Shown: piece by piece, positions 35,825 through 46,965 of the stretch | Position numbering within the stretch: the stretch's first letter is position 1 | Layout of the letters: every line of letters begins with the position of its first letter | Assembly (NCBI GenBank): GCA_001414345.1 | Contig: LLCB01000076.1 | Coordinates: 1 to 64,000, forward strand | Origin: Hymenoscyphus infarciens | Taxonomy: Eukaryota > Ascomycota > Leotiomycetes > Helotiales > Helotiaceae | Reading direction: 5' to 3' | DNA length: 64,000 nt | Made by a program: the position numbers and the translations under genes | The notes under the pieces: model-generated | Seen by the model: only the letters and a program-made list of their open reading frames with translations | The model's database searches: none | What the model was told of the DNA's origin: nothing

Positions 35825-35867
35825 CCTCAAGCTGCCACTTGTCCTCAAGCTGCCACTTGTCCTCAAG
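35825..35867. repeat. 18-bp direct repeat abutting the chromodomain start codon
   Basis: CCTCAAGCTGCCACTTGT occurs twice head to tail (35825-35842, 35843-35860) and its first seven bases occur a third time, running straight into the ATG at 35868. It lies in the 242-bp divergent promoter shared with the NUXM-like gene. Confidence 0.85.
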
Positions 35868-36290
35868 ATGGCCAACCACAACCAACAACCACCGGGGGTA
35901 ACGTACCTGGAGGACGATATTTACGAAGATCAAAGCGACGACGACTCCCTCGCTTCATTAGAGACCGACGACGGCCAAGACCATCCCCCGGAAAAGGTTC
36001 TCGCGCAAGTCATAGACCAGAATCGCTTCGTCTGGTACCTCGTGAAGTGGCAGGACTGTCCAGTGATCAGATCCTCGTGGGAAAGTGTTGACCTTTTCCG
36101 CAACTGCCCCTCCATCTTGGAAGCGTGGACGGTGGAGCACCAAAGACAGGCAGAAGGATTGTCCAAACCGCTGGACCTGGCTGCCTTTAACCAAGCTGTT
36201 GTCGACGCTGAAGTGGCCCATTCTCGAAGACGGGTCCTTCGCAGATTAAGACGAAGGTTCCACCGTGTCCTTTCTATCGTTGCCACATGA
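35868..36290 (+). CDS. Small chromodomain protein
   Basis: A 140-residue, single-exon protein. The N-terminal 40 residues are acidic and disordered. Residues of about 42-96 form a chromodomain: EKVLAQVIDQNRFVWYLVKW, then SSWESVDLFRNCP and ILEAWTVEHQR, matching the strand-strand-strand-helix order of HP1-type domains. The C-terminus is strongly basic (RRRVLRRLRRRFHR). Aligned by eye to HP1, only the central Trp of the three aromatic cage residues remains; His takes the place of the first and Cys the third. Methyl-lysine binding is therefore doubtful. Short stand-alone chromodomain proteins of this kind are common in filamentous ascomycetes, and some derive from retroelement integrase ends. It starts 242 bp from the divergent NUXM-like gene. 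Confidence 0.75.
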   Translation: MANHNQQPPGVTYLEDDIYEDQSDDDSLASLETDDGQDHPPEKVLAQVIDQNRFVWYLVKWQDCPVIRSSWESVDLFRNCPSILEAWTVEHQRQAEGLSKPLDLAAFNQAVVDAEVAHSRRRVLRRLRRRFHRVLSIVAT

Positions 36291-36374
36291 GATCTGGTCT
36301 TTGAGCTTGCTTTTATAAACAGCTAAGCCATTTGTTTTATCAAGATACCCCGACCATTCCCCTCCTCAGACGAA

Positions 36375-37619
36375 ATGATTTTCTCCCCATCCCGCTGTCT
36401 GCTTTGCGCGGCATGTCTAGTCCTCCCAATTCTCGCACAAGTCTCTCCATCCACACCCTCCGAATCCCCATCCGCTGCCAACGAAGTCATATGTCCCACG
36501 GAAACACCTGGAGAATGTTATCCTCGCATCTTCGAACCTACCGAACACTTCCAAATCATAAAAGAAGGACAGGATATTCCACCAGGGCTCCATGTACGAA
36601 TGGACATCAACACTGGGTTGAAAGAGGCTCGCCTTAATGTTCCCATGGAGGGGGAAACGACTGCGGAAGAACTGTTGGAAGGATTACCGGCGGGGCAATC
36701 GATGGTTGTAGTTGAGCAACCTGAAGGAGAATCCGAATCCAAACCAGAACGCGCAGCTCTTAGAGACCAAGTTCCCATGAACCCACCAGCCTTCGATTCA
36801 GCAGGCAAAGTCATGCCCCCGATCAACAATCCCGAGTCACCCAACGAAATGGGCACTTTTCAAACGGCCCTACTCACAATCAAGATGGAAGCAAGGGCAT
36901 TTGACACTGCTCTGGATGATTTGATGGAGTTGTCGCACGATATCTACTATGGTGTCGAAATCGCGAAAGACGGACCGGTCCTTGAAAAACTCTTGTGTTT
37001 GGCACTAGGAGCAGGAACTCAAAGAATGAAGGCAAACGAGAACAACCGGGATCACAAAGCGGCTGCAATCATCGGTTCGTCGATACAAAACAACCCAACC
37101 GCATTGAAAGAAATAGAGGGCTTCCAAAGAATGGTCATGTATCCTACATGTGGGGAATCGAAGAAAAGTGATTTCGTCAGCATTTTGCGCAACAGACTTG
37201 GTGGAGAAACCAACCCCGTCGCACTGAAATCAAAAGTCGGCGCCATCAGTGGATTACTCAAAGAACCACATTTCCGAGATGAGTTCCTCGAAAAGGGGGG
37301 AATGGAACTAGTCCTTGCCATCTGGCTGAAGGAGGGACCTCATTTCGATGTTGTGAAGAAGAAGGTTGCGCAATTAATCATGGACAACTTTCTGGATGAG
37401 GGTATGGGAGCCTCGCTTGGGAAATGGCCCAAGACGGTCAGAAGCTCAATTGAGAGCTGTAAATCGAAGGATGCGATGTTGGCTGATGGATGCTGGGAAC
37501 ATCATATTCAGCAGTATACCAAGTTTTCGCCTGATGATGCTTGGGCGAATGAGTTTTTTCTTGCGTTGAGAGAGCAGAGAGCGAAGATACCCGAGGTGAA
37601 GACGAACAGGGAGTTATAG
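36375..37619 (+). CDS. SIL1: ER nucleotide exchange factor Sil1
   Basis: Sil1 releases ADP from the ER Hsp70 Kar2/BiP and so supports protein import and folding in the ER lumen. The protein has 414 residues in one exon. It begins with a signal peptide (LLCAACLVLPILAQV, residues about 8-22). The conserved Sil1 opening follows (EVICPTETPGECYPRIFEPT, then IIKEGQDIPPGLHVRMDINT), and then an all-helical armadillo-like core to about residue 400. It ends in NREL, which resembles a weak HDEL-type retrieval signal. The start is the first ATG and gives the signal peptide directly. It lies 84 bp downstream of the chromodomain stop on the same strand. No lesion is seen. Confidence 0.88.
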   Translation: MIFSPSRCLLCAACLVLPILAQVSPSTPSESPSAANEVICPTETPGECYPRIFEPTEHFQIIKEGQDIPPGLHVRMDINTGLKEARLNVPMEGETTAEELLEGLPAGQSMVVVEQPEGESESKPERAALRDQVPMNPPAFDSAGKVMPPINNPESPNEMGTFQTALLTIKMEARAFDTALDDLMELSHDIYYGVEIAKDGPVLEKLLCLALGAGTQRMKANENNRDHKAAAIIGSSIQNNPTALKEIEGFQRMVMYPTCGESKKSDFVSILRNRLGGETNPVALKSKVGAISGLLKEPHFRDEFLEKGGMELVLAIWLKEGPHFDVVKKKVAQLIMDNFLDEGMGASLGKWPKTVRSSIESCKSKDAMLADGCWEHHIQQYTKFSPDDAWANEFFLALREQRAKIPEVKTNREL

Positions 37620-38029
37620 ATGTATAGAGTAGTTTACTTCTTGTAGACCACCATCACACGATGGGATAATTGGACAATTTTTTTATTTCACTTTGACAAT
37701 CACCTGTCAACCTTCATACCCCTTAGAAGAGACCTGGCGGGTTTTCCACCGAACAACTATTCATCTATTACTCCAGAGAGCGTTTTTCGAGATTGTTTAA
37801 AAGAATCAGGAATCCGGGTTCCATGTTCTTCTAATCGTTTTTGAACAAAAGTTACAGTTGTCCTAGATAGTGCGTACAATTAAAATATGGCAAGAAGAAT
37901 TCCGGTTTCACATACGTTCTGCAGGAGCCTGTGAGCACCAAAGTTGGCGCAAAATATCTTGGATACATTATATTACCAACGGCCCACTGCACAAATTAGT
38001 AGTCTATAATATACATGTCATGAAATTAA
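37620..38029. other. Intergenic between convergent SIL1 and the protease-like gene
   Basis: 410 bp, AT-rich, with no gene. It must hold both 3' UTRs. Confidence 0.5.
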
Positions 38030-39775
38030 TCAACCCGCCATCTCCACAGGTCGTGTTGGCACCTCGCCGCTTCCTAACTCTGCCGGTCCATAGCCTGACC
38101 TGGAATATTGATGCTTTTCAAGCGGTGTGCCATTGCTGACCTCCGTAACTATTTGACTTGGGTTCCTCTGGGTCTCTGCAACATTGTCTTTCCTACTAGA
38201 ACGCCTCCGATGAAGAAAAAAGAGCGCAACGACAGAAGAAGCCACCAAAAATATGACAACAACAGCTATCCCAGCTACCGCACCTTTCGCAAGACCCCTA
38301 TTTCCTGGTACCGGCGAAGAAGTAGACGAGGGCGTAGAAGGTGCACTCGTAGCCCCGGGTATATTCTTCGGTACGACATCATTAGCCTTCCAAGACCCCT
38401 TCCAAGTGTCCGCCCAAACATCCGTCGATCCAACAATATAATTATCACTCATCCCAATAGCCGTTGCCGCATTATCAGAAGGCGTATTGGGCCCAGGTGC
38501 TTGTGCTAGAAACCAGCGTCCATTTCCGGTTTGCCAGTTTACCCCCACGAAGGCAGCTTGCATGAATGCTCTTCCTAGTTTGTAACTTGGAGTTGGACCT
38601 TGTCCAGGGGAGCAAGGGAAGTATTGGGTTGATGTTTTGACAATTGGGGTGGTTAACGTGAGGTTTAGGAGGGCGAAGGGGACGTTTATGGTAAAGTTTT
38701 GGGTGATGCTGCTGTTGAGGCGGAAAGTGAAGGAGAGGAATGAAGGGGATGCTACAATTTCTTGGTATTGTGGATCTGTCGTGTTCCATGTGTACAGTCC
38801 CAAGTTGGATTGAAAGTTTACTGGCAGATTTTGTGCGATTGCATTACAGGTGCTTTGGGGTAAATATAAATAGGGGACGGTTGCCTCGACTTGAACTGGC
38901 ATTGAAACTCCGATGGAGGTATTTCCTGAAGCGAGAAAGCCCGATTTGGAGGTAAAATTGAAGGGGGATTGGCCTTCTGCTACACCGATTCCGATATCGA
39001 GTAAGTCAATTGGCAAGTTGTCGATCGAGTAGACTTGACTTGAGACTGGTTCTAGAACTCGACTTTTATCGTATCCTCCAATGTTAAGTGACCCCGAGAT
39101 CCCCATGGTTGTCGATCCCACATGCATGCCATAAGAATTCGATGGCGTTTGCCCTTGTTCAAACAGCGAACCTGGAAGAAAAGTTCCATTCCATCTTGGG
39201 TTTGGAGGGAAGTGTTGCCAGCTCTGGTTTACATCGGGGGAGCCCAGTGCTAATTTCCCGATGTCCGCTGTGTATTTCGTGCCATCTGGTAATGTCGTGT
39301 AGCCTTGGGAAACAACAAGCATATCAAAATTCGTAATTACCGCCTTGACAGAAGGTCCAGAAACTCCATTCTTCACCGGTATCGCCATTGTATCGAATGT
39401 CCAATTTGCGCTACCAGTCAAGGATTGTAGAGTCCCAGCAGTGCCCGCAAAATTTGAATTCTGAATATCTCCTGTTTGACCGATTTGAAAACTTGTTTTT
39501 GACGCGTCTAAGTCGTAAAAGCCGGCAGCACTGGCAAAGCAGACCTGGCCGCTTTGGCATATAGTGGGTGCTAATATATTTGACATCCAAGAACCTCCAG
39601 GAAGTAAATCAACTGGCTGTGGTGGTGTACCGACTTCAATTGTAACTGCGTGCCATGGCCCATCGGGACCATATGATTTGGAAGACCATTGTACTGTTTG
39701 TGGAACGACTGTTTCGGAGCTCACAAGCGATGAAAAGATAATAAAGATCGATATGAGAGTTAGCGAAGTTGCCAT
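38030..39775 (-). CDS. Aspartic-protease-like membrane protein, catalytic residues lost
   Basis: A 581-residue single-exon protein with a signal peptide (SLTLISIFIIFSSLVSS), a pepsin-like (A1) double-lobed fold, and a C-terminal membrane helix at about 497-522 (AVAGIAVVVIFLVASSVVAL) followed by a basic, Ser-rich cytoplasmic tail. Fold landmarks are IEVGTPPQPVDLL in the first lobe and TVPYLYLPQSTCNAIA in the second. Where active members have DTG and DSG, this protein has PGG and EAT. Neither catalytic aspartate is present, so it should not cleave peptides. A large fungal subfamily shares this loss, and a receptor or wall-binding role has been suggested for such proteins in general. I chose the ATG at 39775 because it starts the signal peptide; one at 39817 would add 14 residues. 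Confidence 0.8.
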   Translation of the reverse strand: MATSLTLISIFIIFSSLVSSETVVPQTVQWSSKSYGPDGPWHAVTIEVGTPPQPVDLLPGGSWMSNILAPTICQSGQVCFASAAGFYDLDASKTSFQIGQTGDIQNSNFAGTAGTLQSLTGSANWTFDTMAIPVKNGVSGPSVKAVITNFDMLVVSQGYTTLPDGTKYTADIGKLALGSPDVNQSWQHFPPNPRWNGTFLPGSLFEQGQTPSNSYGMHVGSTTMGISGSLNIGGYDKSRVLEPVSSQVYSIDNLPIDLLDIGIGVAEGQSPFNFTSKSGFLASGNTSIGVSMPVQVEATVPYLYLPQSTCNAIAQNLPVNFQSNLGLYTWNTTDPQYQEIVASPSFLSFTFRLNSSITQNFTINVPFALLNLTLTTPIVKTSTQYFPCSPGQGPTPSYKLGRAFMQAAFVGVNWQTGNGRWFLAQAPGPNTPSDNAATAIGMSDNYIVGSTDVWADTWKGSWKANDVVPKNIPGATSAPSTPSSTSSPVPGNRGLAKGAVAGIAVVVIFLVASSVVALFFLHRRRSSRKDNVAETQRNPSQIVTEVSNGTPLEKHQYSRSGYGPAELGSGEVPTRPVEMAG

Positions 39776-40767
39776 TTCATGAAAATGAGGAGGAGAGAAA
39801 AATTGAAAGATGAACAAAAGTCCAAACCAATTTTGCTAAAATTGCCTGCAAAGAGCTAGGTGGACACTGTGGGGAGCTGCGCCTGAAAATATGTATGTAA
39901 CCATAAACCAAATTATTGCTTGAGGAATTCCAACTGCGGCAAATGTTGGTTGGTGATTTCCACGCGCTGGAACAACATGCTAGGGATCCTGATCCTCGAC
40001 CGGCCACCAGTCATTGGTATAAAAGTGCTCCAAATAAGCCACCGACTAGACAATCGATTGCCCACATGAAGTGTTTTGTAGCAATGCTAAGAACCCCAAG
40101 CTAGGGGTTTGGCGTTCTTATTCAGAGAGCCTCCACACAAGAAAAGGTTATCTGAATAGACACACCTTGTTTTTTATTATCAATGGGATTGCTCCGAGTC
40201 CGAACTTCTAGGACTGAAGATGCAACTAAAAAGGCGAAATTTGGCTTTTGGACTCATTCTGCCCTAGATGCTCCGTACTCGAGTATGGGGAGCTTGGAAC
40301 GTTATACTGTACGTACAAGCGAAACGTGAAGGGGCTCAGGGGGGAGAGCCGGTTACCTGCTTGGACCATTTTTAGTGGGAATTTTAAACAACGACAAAAA
40401 TAAAAGATAGAATCTATTTCCTCAAGTTTCTCTCTTTTTCGATGTCAAATAAGCTGTCTTTGAGAAAGAAGTTGTCCTCAACAGGCCATCATGCATAACA
40501 CCCATGTCAAGTATGTGTTGGTAGCAGGGACTGTGAACGAATCACACCCAAGAGCGACGCGCGAGACTTCCGTCAGCGACAACACCAACAATGCCAATAT
40601 GTTGGAAGCGCTGTGCCGCTCCCTTGGGATGTCTCGATGGGCTGAAGGAAGCCGGGAGTCAAAATGGTAAGTTGTATTCTATCGTAAGAGTTCCATCTTT
40701 TCTTTCCTCCGTCTCCTACCTCTCCCAGTCATTATTGCTCGTGCACTTGCAGATATCTGCTCCCACC
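39776..40767. other. Divergent intergenic region
   Basis: The shared upstream region of the protease-like and fucosyltransferase-like genes. A frame open from 40591 runs into the latter gene, but its first 59 codons are Ser/Leu-rich leader without conserved wording. Confidence 0.5.
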
Positions 40768-42108
40768 ATGAGCAGTTCCGTTTCACTACCAGCAGCATTC
40801 AGTCGCAGATATGCCCTCCTCTCTGGTATCATACTCGCCGCCATCTGGTTATGGGTCGCCTTTGACCGACCGTACGTCTTTCCGAAGCACGAAGCCTGGA
40901 GCATATATTCGAACACGATATCAACCCCAGCTCCCCCCGCAGATGTCTTCGATTTCCCTCCGGTCGATTCTGAATCCATAAAGAGCATATGTTCCGACAC
41001 CCAATGGAACTCCAGCGTGATCTTCACCTGCGAAAACTCCGTGGGAGGCGTAGGAAATATCCGGAATTCGATTCTGAACTGTGTTCGATATACAATTTCA
41101 GCTGGTGGGGGCATGGTCCTTCCCAAAATTGTGGTCAGAAACAGCGAAGACATATCCAAAATTCGAACGGGGGATCGAACAAATATGGCTTATATGTTTG
41201 ATCAACAACACTTTGTTGAATCACTGCGAATTTCCTGTCCTCAATTGGAGTTATACCACAACGTAGACGATATACCGAACCGGAAAAATGCGCACGACCT
41301 GATATCACTCCTACCCGAGAGCCTTATCCAAAACATTCCCAAAACAGGTCTGGCGAAGCCGGAAGAATGGCGAGGAACCTTTTACGAATGGCTTGAACAA
41401 TACAAATTGGATGAGAGTGAGGGGCCTATGATGATCGAGCTCGGGAGATCATACCTCCAGTATCCCATTTACACGGATGGAGAAGGATTTGCGCTCGCCT
41501 TTGGTGGTATCCTGAAATTTCGAGAGAATGTTCGTATTCTTGCTACGACAGTACTCCGGAATATGGTCGAACAATATTCTCTTGTCATTGACGACCTCAC
41601 GGAGCCGCTTTTGAAAGACGCCTTCTTTGGGGTGCATTTGAGAACGGAGAAAGATGCACAGGAAGGATGGCCAGCTCCGGATTGGATATATTCACGATAC
41701 GAAACACAAGCGAGATCATATCTTGAACAAGCCTCTAGTTCTAATACATCACTCATTTATGTCGCCTCCGGGGACGTATCCGAAATCTCTAAATTTTCAG
41801 AAGAAGCGAAATCAATCAACATCCAAACAACCACAAAGTCATCACTCCTCCAAAACAAAGATTTGGGGGAATTGGAAGGTTTGGCCTGGGATCAACAAGC
41901 CCTTGTCGATTATCTAGTCCTACTCAAGGCTTCTGATTTCGCGGGCGTCGGACACTCGAGTTTTGCGTGGAATATTGCGTTGAAGAGACATATGTATGCG
42001 GAAAACAAGAATCACTTGAATGGACCGCAGATGTTGAGTGATGGGTTGAGTAAGATTTATGGGGTGCCGTGGGGGTATCCCGAGTATGCTTCTTGTTTGT
42101 GGCCTTGA
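40768..42108 (+). CDS. O-fucosyltransferase-like type II membrane protein
   Basis: 446 residues in one exon. The start at 40768 has a CACCATG context and is followed by a short basic tail (FSRRYALLSGI) and a signal anchor at about residues 16-35 (LLSGIILAAIWLWVAF), so the protein should sit in the Golgi or ER with a lumenal catalytic part. The motif FFGVHLRTEKDA at about 287-298 carries the His-x-Arg seen at the GDP-sugar site of GT-B fucosyltransferases. LIYVASGD and FAGVGHSSFAWNIALKR downstream fit the C-terminal nucleotide-binding half. Fungi have several such proteins with unknown acceptors, and I cannot say which sugar or protein is used. An upstream in-frame start at 40591 is possible but less likely. 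Confidence 0.68.
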   Translation: MSSSVSLPAAFSRRYALLSGIILAAIWLWVAFDRPYVFPKHEAWSIYSNTISTPAPPADVFDFPPVDSESIKSICSDTQWNSSVIFTCENSVGGVGNIRNSILNCVRYTISAGGGMVLPKIVVRNSEDISKIRTGDRTNMAYMFDQQHFVESLRISCPQLELYHNVDDIPNRKNAHDLISLLPESLIQNIPKTGLAKPEEWRGTFYEWLEQYKLDESEGPMMIELGRSYLQYPIYTDGEGFALAFGGILKFRENVRILATTVLRNMVEQYSLVIDDLTEPLLKDAFFGVHLRTEKDAQEGWPAPDWIYSRYETQARSYLEQASSSNTSLIYVASGDVSEISKFSEEAKSINIQTTTKSSLLQNKDLGELEGLAWDQQALVDYLVLLKASDFAGVGHSSFAWNIALKRHMYAENKNHLNGPQMLSDGLSKIYGVPWGYPEYASCLWP

Positions 42109-43156
42109 GTGGATGTCAACAGCTGGATGGTGACTTGTTGTTCAACCACTTTGTTGGAACATTTCGCTATATATTGAGCGGATATCTTTGGCTACCAACG
42201 GTACTGATCCTGGGGTTTGGAAGAAAAAAACCAGAGGAAGTGAGGACAGTAGGAAATTATGGGAACGGACGGAACAATAGCTGGTTGGTTGAGCGTATAG
42301 ATACCCTTGTTTCCGTCAAGCAAAGATGACATTTGGAGATAGCGGAAGAGAAGACCTGTGTAAGGACCTGGACATCACTTTCACCTTCATTTTCAGAAGA
42401 TCCGTCATCCGCCACTCGCGGGCCACTGGCTGCACTAATCATGCAGGCAGCTTTGCGATATGCAACAAAACGCGGTTTAAAAACATGCTAGACAGGGATT
42501 CAGCGCCAGAAAGATTTTTTTACCAGGGTCTCATGCAGGCACAAAACTTCATGTGCGAGGCCAAGGGAAGTCGAGAGCCAATCGTGAGACTTTTATTTCA
42601 TATCATCAGGGTCTGATTTATGGGTGTTCCTCTCTGTGGCTGAGAAAGCATGGCCTCAACAAAGCGTTCCAAAAAATATCCATTGACTCGGCTCTTTTTT
42701 CATCTCTTAGAGAGACCACAGTAATATTCCGATCTTTCTGTTCATCATAAGGATTGACTTATCTCACAAAATGTTGGTAACTTCTCGAAGAACGTACCTT
42801 CTTTAGTTGGCAGAGACCCCCTTTTTTTGTGGCTGTTTTGAAGTTCAGTTTTAGGGGGGTTTCGGCTATGATTTAAAGCGGCTATACATTCTTATCTACT
42901 CCAAGTCCCCCCTCCTTTTGGCTACAAATTCCAAGCCTGATCAACACTTATTTCCCTTCGATTTTTCAACGTCGTAATATTCTATGCCGTCTTCTTTCTA
43001 TACTATTGTTTCATGCCGCATATTTTGGGCTTCGAAACTGGCTGTCTTCTACAGCAGGATTTTTTTTTGGGGGGGGGGGTAGTGGTGATGTTGCATCGAG
43101 GAAGTACCAGAGGGTTTGCACCACAGCGAGAATCACTTTTTTACCTGGAAGAAACC
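42109..43156. other. Intergenic, no gene seen
   Basis: The 3' flank of the fucosyltransferase-like gene, with only short frames. A T-run followed by a G-run occurs at about 43061-43079. Confidence 0.45.
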
Positions 43157-43371
43157 CAGCGCTTTAAATTTCCCATCCTATCCAATCCTGGTGGTCAGGA
43201 TAGGATAATAAAATACTAAAATTAAGTCGACCTTGTTCTAGTAGTGATTCATTATCTTTCATTTAGTATAACAGTCATTTATAACTAAGGTAAGTAAAAA
43301 ATAGCGGAGTTTACCTTGGCTGAAGGAAAATATCCACGTAGCGCTAAGAGGCTGGGAAATTTAAAGCGCTG
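43157..43371. mobile_element. 215-bp non-autonomous hAT-type element (MITE)
   Basis: The ends are a perfect 19-bp inverted repeat: CAGCGCTTTAAATTTCCCA at 43157-43175 and its exact complement at 43353-43371. They are flanked by an identical 8-bp direct repeat AAGAAACC at 43149-43156 and 43372-43379. An 8-bp target duplication with ends starting CAG is the mark of hAT transposons. The interior has no coding capacity, so the element would have been moved by a transposase elsewhere. Both ends are perfect, so the insertion looks fairly young, and it does not show the TA-rich erosion seen at the left of the window. Confidence 0.85.
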
Positions 43372-46300
43372 AAGAAACCCATGTCAGAAGCCAAGTTTTA
43401 TTCCAGCAAAATTTATACCTCAGAGAATGTTGAGTGTGTGCATAATATAGGGTTAATCATAGATGGGGGAGGGCACTTGAGAGCCTTGAGAATAGCAATG
43501 AACACCTCAAAGAGGAAGGGGGCTGAGCCTGCTCTTCGCTTAGGGATGTCGAGTTTCGGTACTTGAATCCGGCTCTTGGTGTCGTTACTAGAAGATCATA
43601 CACCATCGAAGACATCGAATTTCGGACCAAGCATTAGAAATAGCTGCACTTACTTGTTAGTTACATAACTGCTTCAGAGCGTTTATCAAATCCGCAAGAA
43701 GAATTCTAACAAAGCTCTAGTTTGCGATATTGTGTTGTATCAATATTGTTTGTAATTTACTATAGTTGTCGAGAACGTGGTCGAATAAATGTTTTTTACC
43801 GATTCTATATCTGATTTTCGAATTCAAGTAGACATTCTAAGTGCTAGGGGATCAACCATTCTTTTTATACATACTTCCCGGTCCCATAGAAGGTTCTCAT
43901 AAGAACAAGAACCAGAATGAGCTAATAGTCAGAAACATGTATGGAAGTGAGGAACCTCGCATTTGGGCCTGGACCCGAGTATGTTGGTTCTTGGGCTTAT
44001 TAGATGATTGATAAATTGGCTAACATTCCTTCTTTTTCGGTTTTATAAAGCCTGCCTGATTTCGTAAGATTTATATTACTCTGTGAGATCTGGTTTATTT
44101 CTCACTTCTAAAAAGACACGGGAAAGCGCCATGTATACTCATATAACCATGCTTGTATAAGAAGGTTACCCAAACGTGTGAACGTACCACCGAGGACTCT
44201 GTCCTTCGTAAGTACTTGACAAGTATCGAATGAGAACAAAGAAATAGGCGGTGTCATGTGAAAGCTCTTCATCTCCGTCTGCTGCCTACCTGAGTTTAGG
44301 GCTCAACACCACCCCTTTGACTTCAAGCATTTGATAGAATGGAATTTGAGCTGAAATTATTTAACATGGTTTTCCACTGGGTACGCTGCGTTGTGTTAAG
44401 TAATGTGCGAAGATGTTTAGGACAATTACCTCCAATCTCATGCAATACTTGAAACTGTGGAAGAATTTCTAGAAATATCAAAACCAGACGAACAGAATTT
44501 GTGGTTTTGTGGCTCAAGTAGTATTGTTGTAAGTGCCGTGATCGCCTATTCTATTATTCCAGCCTTTAAGGTTTAGTAGTATCATGCAAAATTCAACAAC
44601 CTTAGCGGTTGCCAACTGGAAAATTGTAATTCACAACATAGCTGTAATAATTCTTTAACATATGATCAGTATTCAAAAGTTGGTTGAGCTACTTGTTTTG
44701 TTGAGATACTTGTTCTGTTGAGAATCCAAAGTACCTAGAGTCTTTTCATGTCCAAGTGAAGCCACAAGTTCACAACAAAACTTTCTTTCCTTCTTGCACT
44801 TCTCAACAATGAAATCAACTTGTTTCATATAGGCCAGGGTCCTGCGACTTTTACAAGGTTACTGGAAAATGAAAGCATGGGCGGAACTGGAGACCAGCAT
44901 GGTGTAGAGAGGGGGGATGGGGTGCAGGGAGGTTGCATATGCTGCAACCTAGCAGTTTTGCTGCAGGATGAAAGTATGTGCCGCAAGGGGCCAATAAAAC
45001 GATAAATGCACTTTTATTTTTTAAGCTGCTGTCGTTTTCTATTTCACTGTCGACACTATTATCCTTGTCAAAGAACTCTTCACATATCTTTCTAACAAAA
45101 ATCTTATATTACTAGGCTGCATACAAGTTTTTTTCTATTTCGTTCATTCTTGCTTGGGAGAAAAGGATCAAAAAGGTTAAGCATATAGTTTTGGACACAG
45201 TGGTTGTTCTCCCAAAACCTAAGGCAGTATGGATCTATACTTACGTTTGCTTAATCTCTAATTATTAATACTTCTTGACGTCAAACTTAAGACTAGTCTT
45301 TTTACATATCTCTACTTACCTTCTCTTAATATTGATAAATTTAGTTCTGAGAACCAGACATATCTAAACCTAACTACAAGAAAGCAGTTTTTTGAACTAT
45401 CAAAAGATTCTTTAAAGTCTTTTCCAAACACCAAAAACACTAAGAAGCAGATGTCTTACAGTGGAGTCGAACAGGTAGAGAGGTAAAAGCATTTTAAATT
45501 TTAGAACCTAGCTAAACAGAAGAAAATGGCTCACGTCTAAGTTACTCACAATTGAGTATCTTATATACTAGTAATTTTGATGGAAGGGAAAATGAAACTT
45601 GAAGCACGAAAAGTAATTATCCATAATAGTCCAGTATATACATAGATTTTGAGCACCCCAGTAGAGGTATTTCGCTGGTAACTAGTTCCTTGGTGGACAA
45701 GAAAGGCGACTCAGCAATGAACTTGATTGAAGTGAACGAGGATAACAAGGAAAAACTTGGAATCACCAGGGGGTGTCAAGTCCCCACCAAAAACTAACGA
45801 CTTTTGACTTAGTTTCAGCATCACCACGCCTTGACGTAGGAGGCTTAAAGCAACAGTGTTTTTAAGTACACACTGCGCTTTCGGTTTAACCAAAAAGAAA
45901 TTTCAATAACGATATTTATGGCGTTCTTAGCATATAATTTGGTGGGAAGTCGCTAGCCCAATACCCCCTGGTGAATGATAAAAAATAAAGCAAATCTTTG
46001 GGGTTCTCAATGAGGTATATGTGCGTTCAGGTGTTAAACTACACAAGGTGAAATTGGAAATCGCAGGACTCATCTGAAGATTTACTTGTTGGATGTAATT
46101 CTCCTGTCGAGACATAAGCTGCTGCCTTTTTCTTATTCCACCATCACTATGTTTGCTCGAATGACAAACTATTAAGCATCTCAGGTCTGTTAGCAACGAG
46201 ATCTCTCTTATTACTAAGCTAGTTACGATATGTGAAGAGACCGAAGGCTACAACTCCCCTTCCCAACTCCATTTCGTTTTCCATGAGTCGGTTCTGGCGA

Positions 46301-46875
46301 GGCTTGAAGAATTCAATGGAAGACTACGCCAGTGGTTTTATAACAAAATGCCAAGAGATATTGCTATTGTGAAGATGTTGAAACTCTGAAATCACAACTA
46401 GCAATTAACGTATTTTTATTTCAAAGATATAAACCCACCGTTCTCCTGTCGAGTCTCGACAACCTTTACCGCACTTCCAATTGCTTGTGAGCCTCATGGC
46501 ACCTCAGAATCTACCCAGTGATCATAATCAATCCCACAGAGTAAGTCACCTTATCTTCCCTCTTATTTACGTAAACAAAGACTTCAAAACAACTATAATA
46601 GCTTAACCTTAGATTTGCTACAATTCGGACTTCTGGTCCCGATGAGTATCTGATCAAGTAAGAAGATATCTAATAAGAATATGTAGAAGCTAAAACTCAG
46701 TGGCCATGAGCCGAGCACAAAACTCCCCGAAGCAACCCACCTTGTCAAGTCGTGTGTACCTCGAGGACCTAACTCGACGTCCTCGGGCTCCCAATTTTTG
46801 CTAACTTTATATCTATTGCAGCAAACAGGTTTAAGTTTCGCTTACCTGAAAGTATCACAGCCGCGGAGAGAGTTA
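43372..46875. other. Gene-poor stretch, no gene seen
   Basis: About 3.5 kb of AT-leaning sequence. The longest frames are 60-90 codons and none has recognisable wording, splice context or strong codon bias. Confidence 0.45.
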
Positions 46876-46965
46876 CTATCCCCCCCCTAATTACATTGTA
46901 TGCGCACAGACATTTGCTGTACTAAAACGACCGTGCGCATACAATGTAATTAGGGGGGGGGATAG
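46876..46965. mobile_element. 90-bp foldback element flanked by TA
   Basis: Two arms of 33-34 bp are complementary except for 8 against 9 bases in the C/G run: CTATCC-C(n)-TAATTACATTG... on the left and its complement on the right. A spacer of about 25 bp lies between them. TA dinucleotides border both ends (46874-46875 and 46966-46967), as expected for a Tc1/mariner-type insertion. Nearly the whole element is inverted repeat, so the RNA or single strand would form a long hairpin. Confidence 0.75.
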
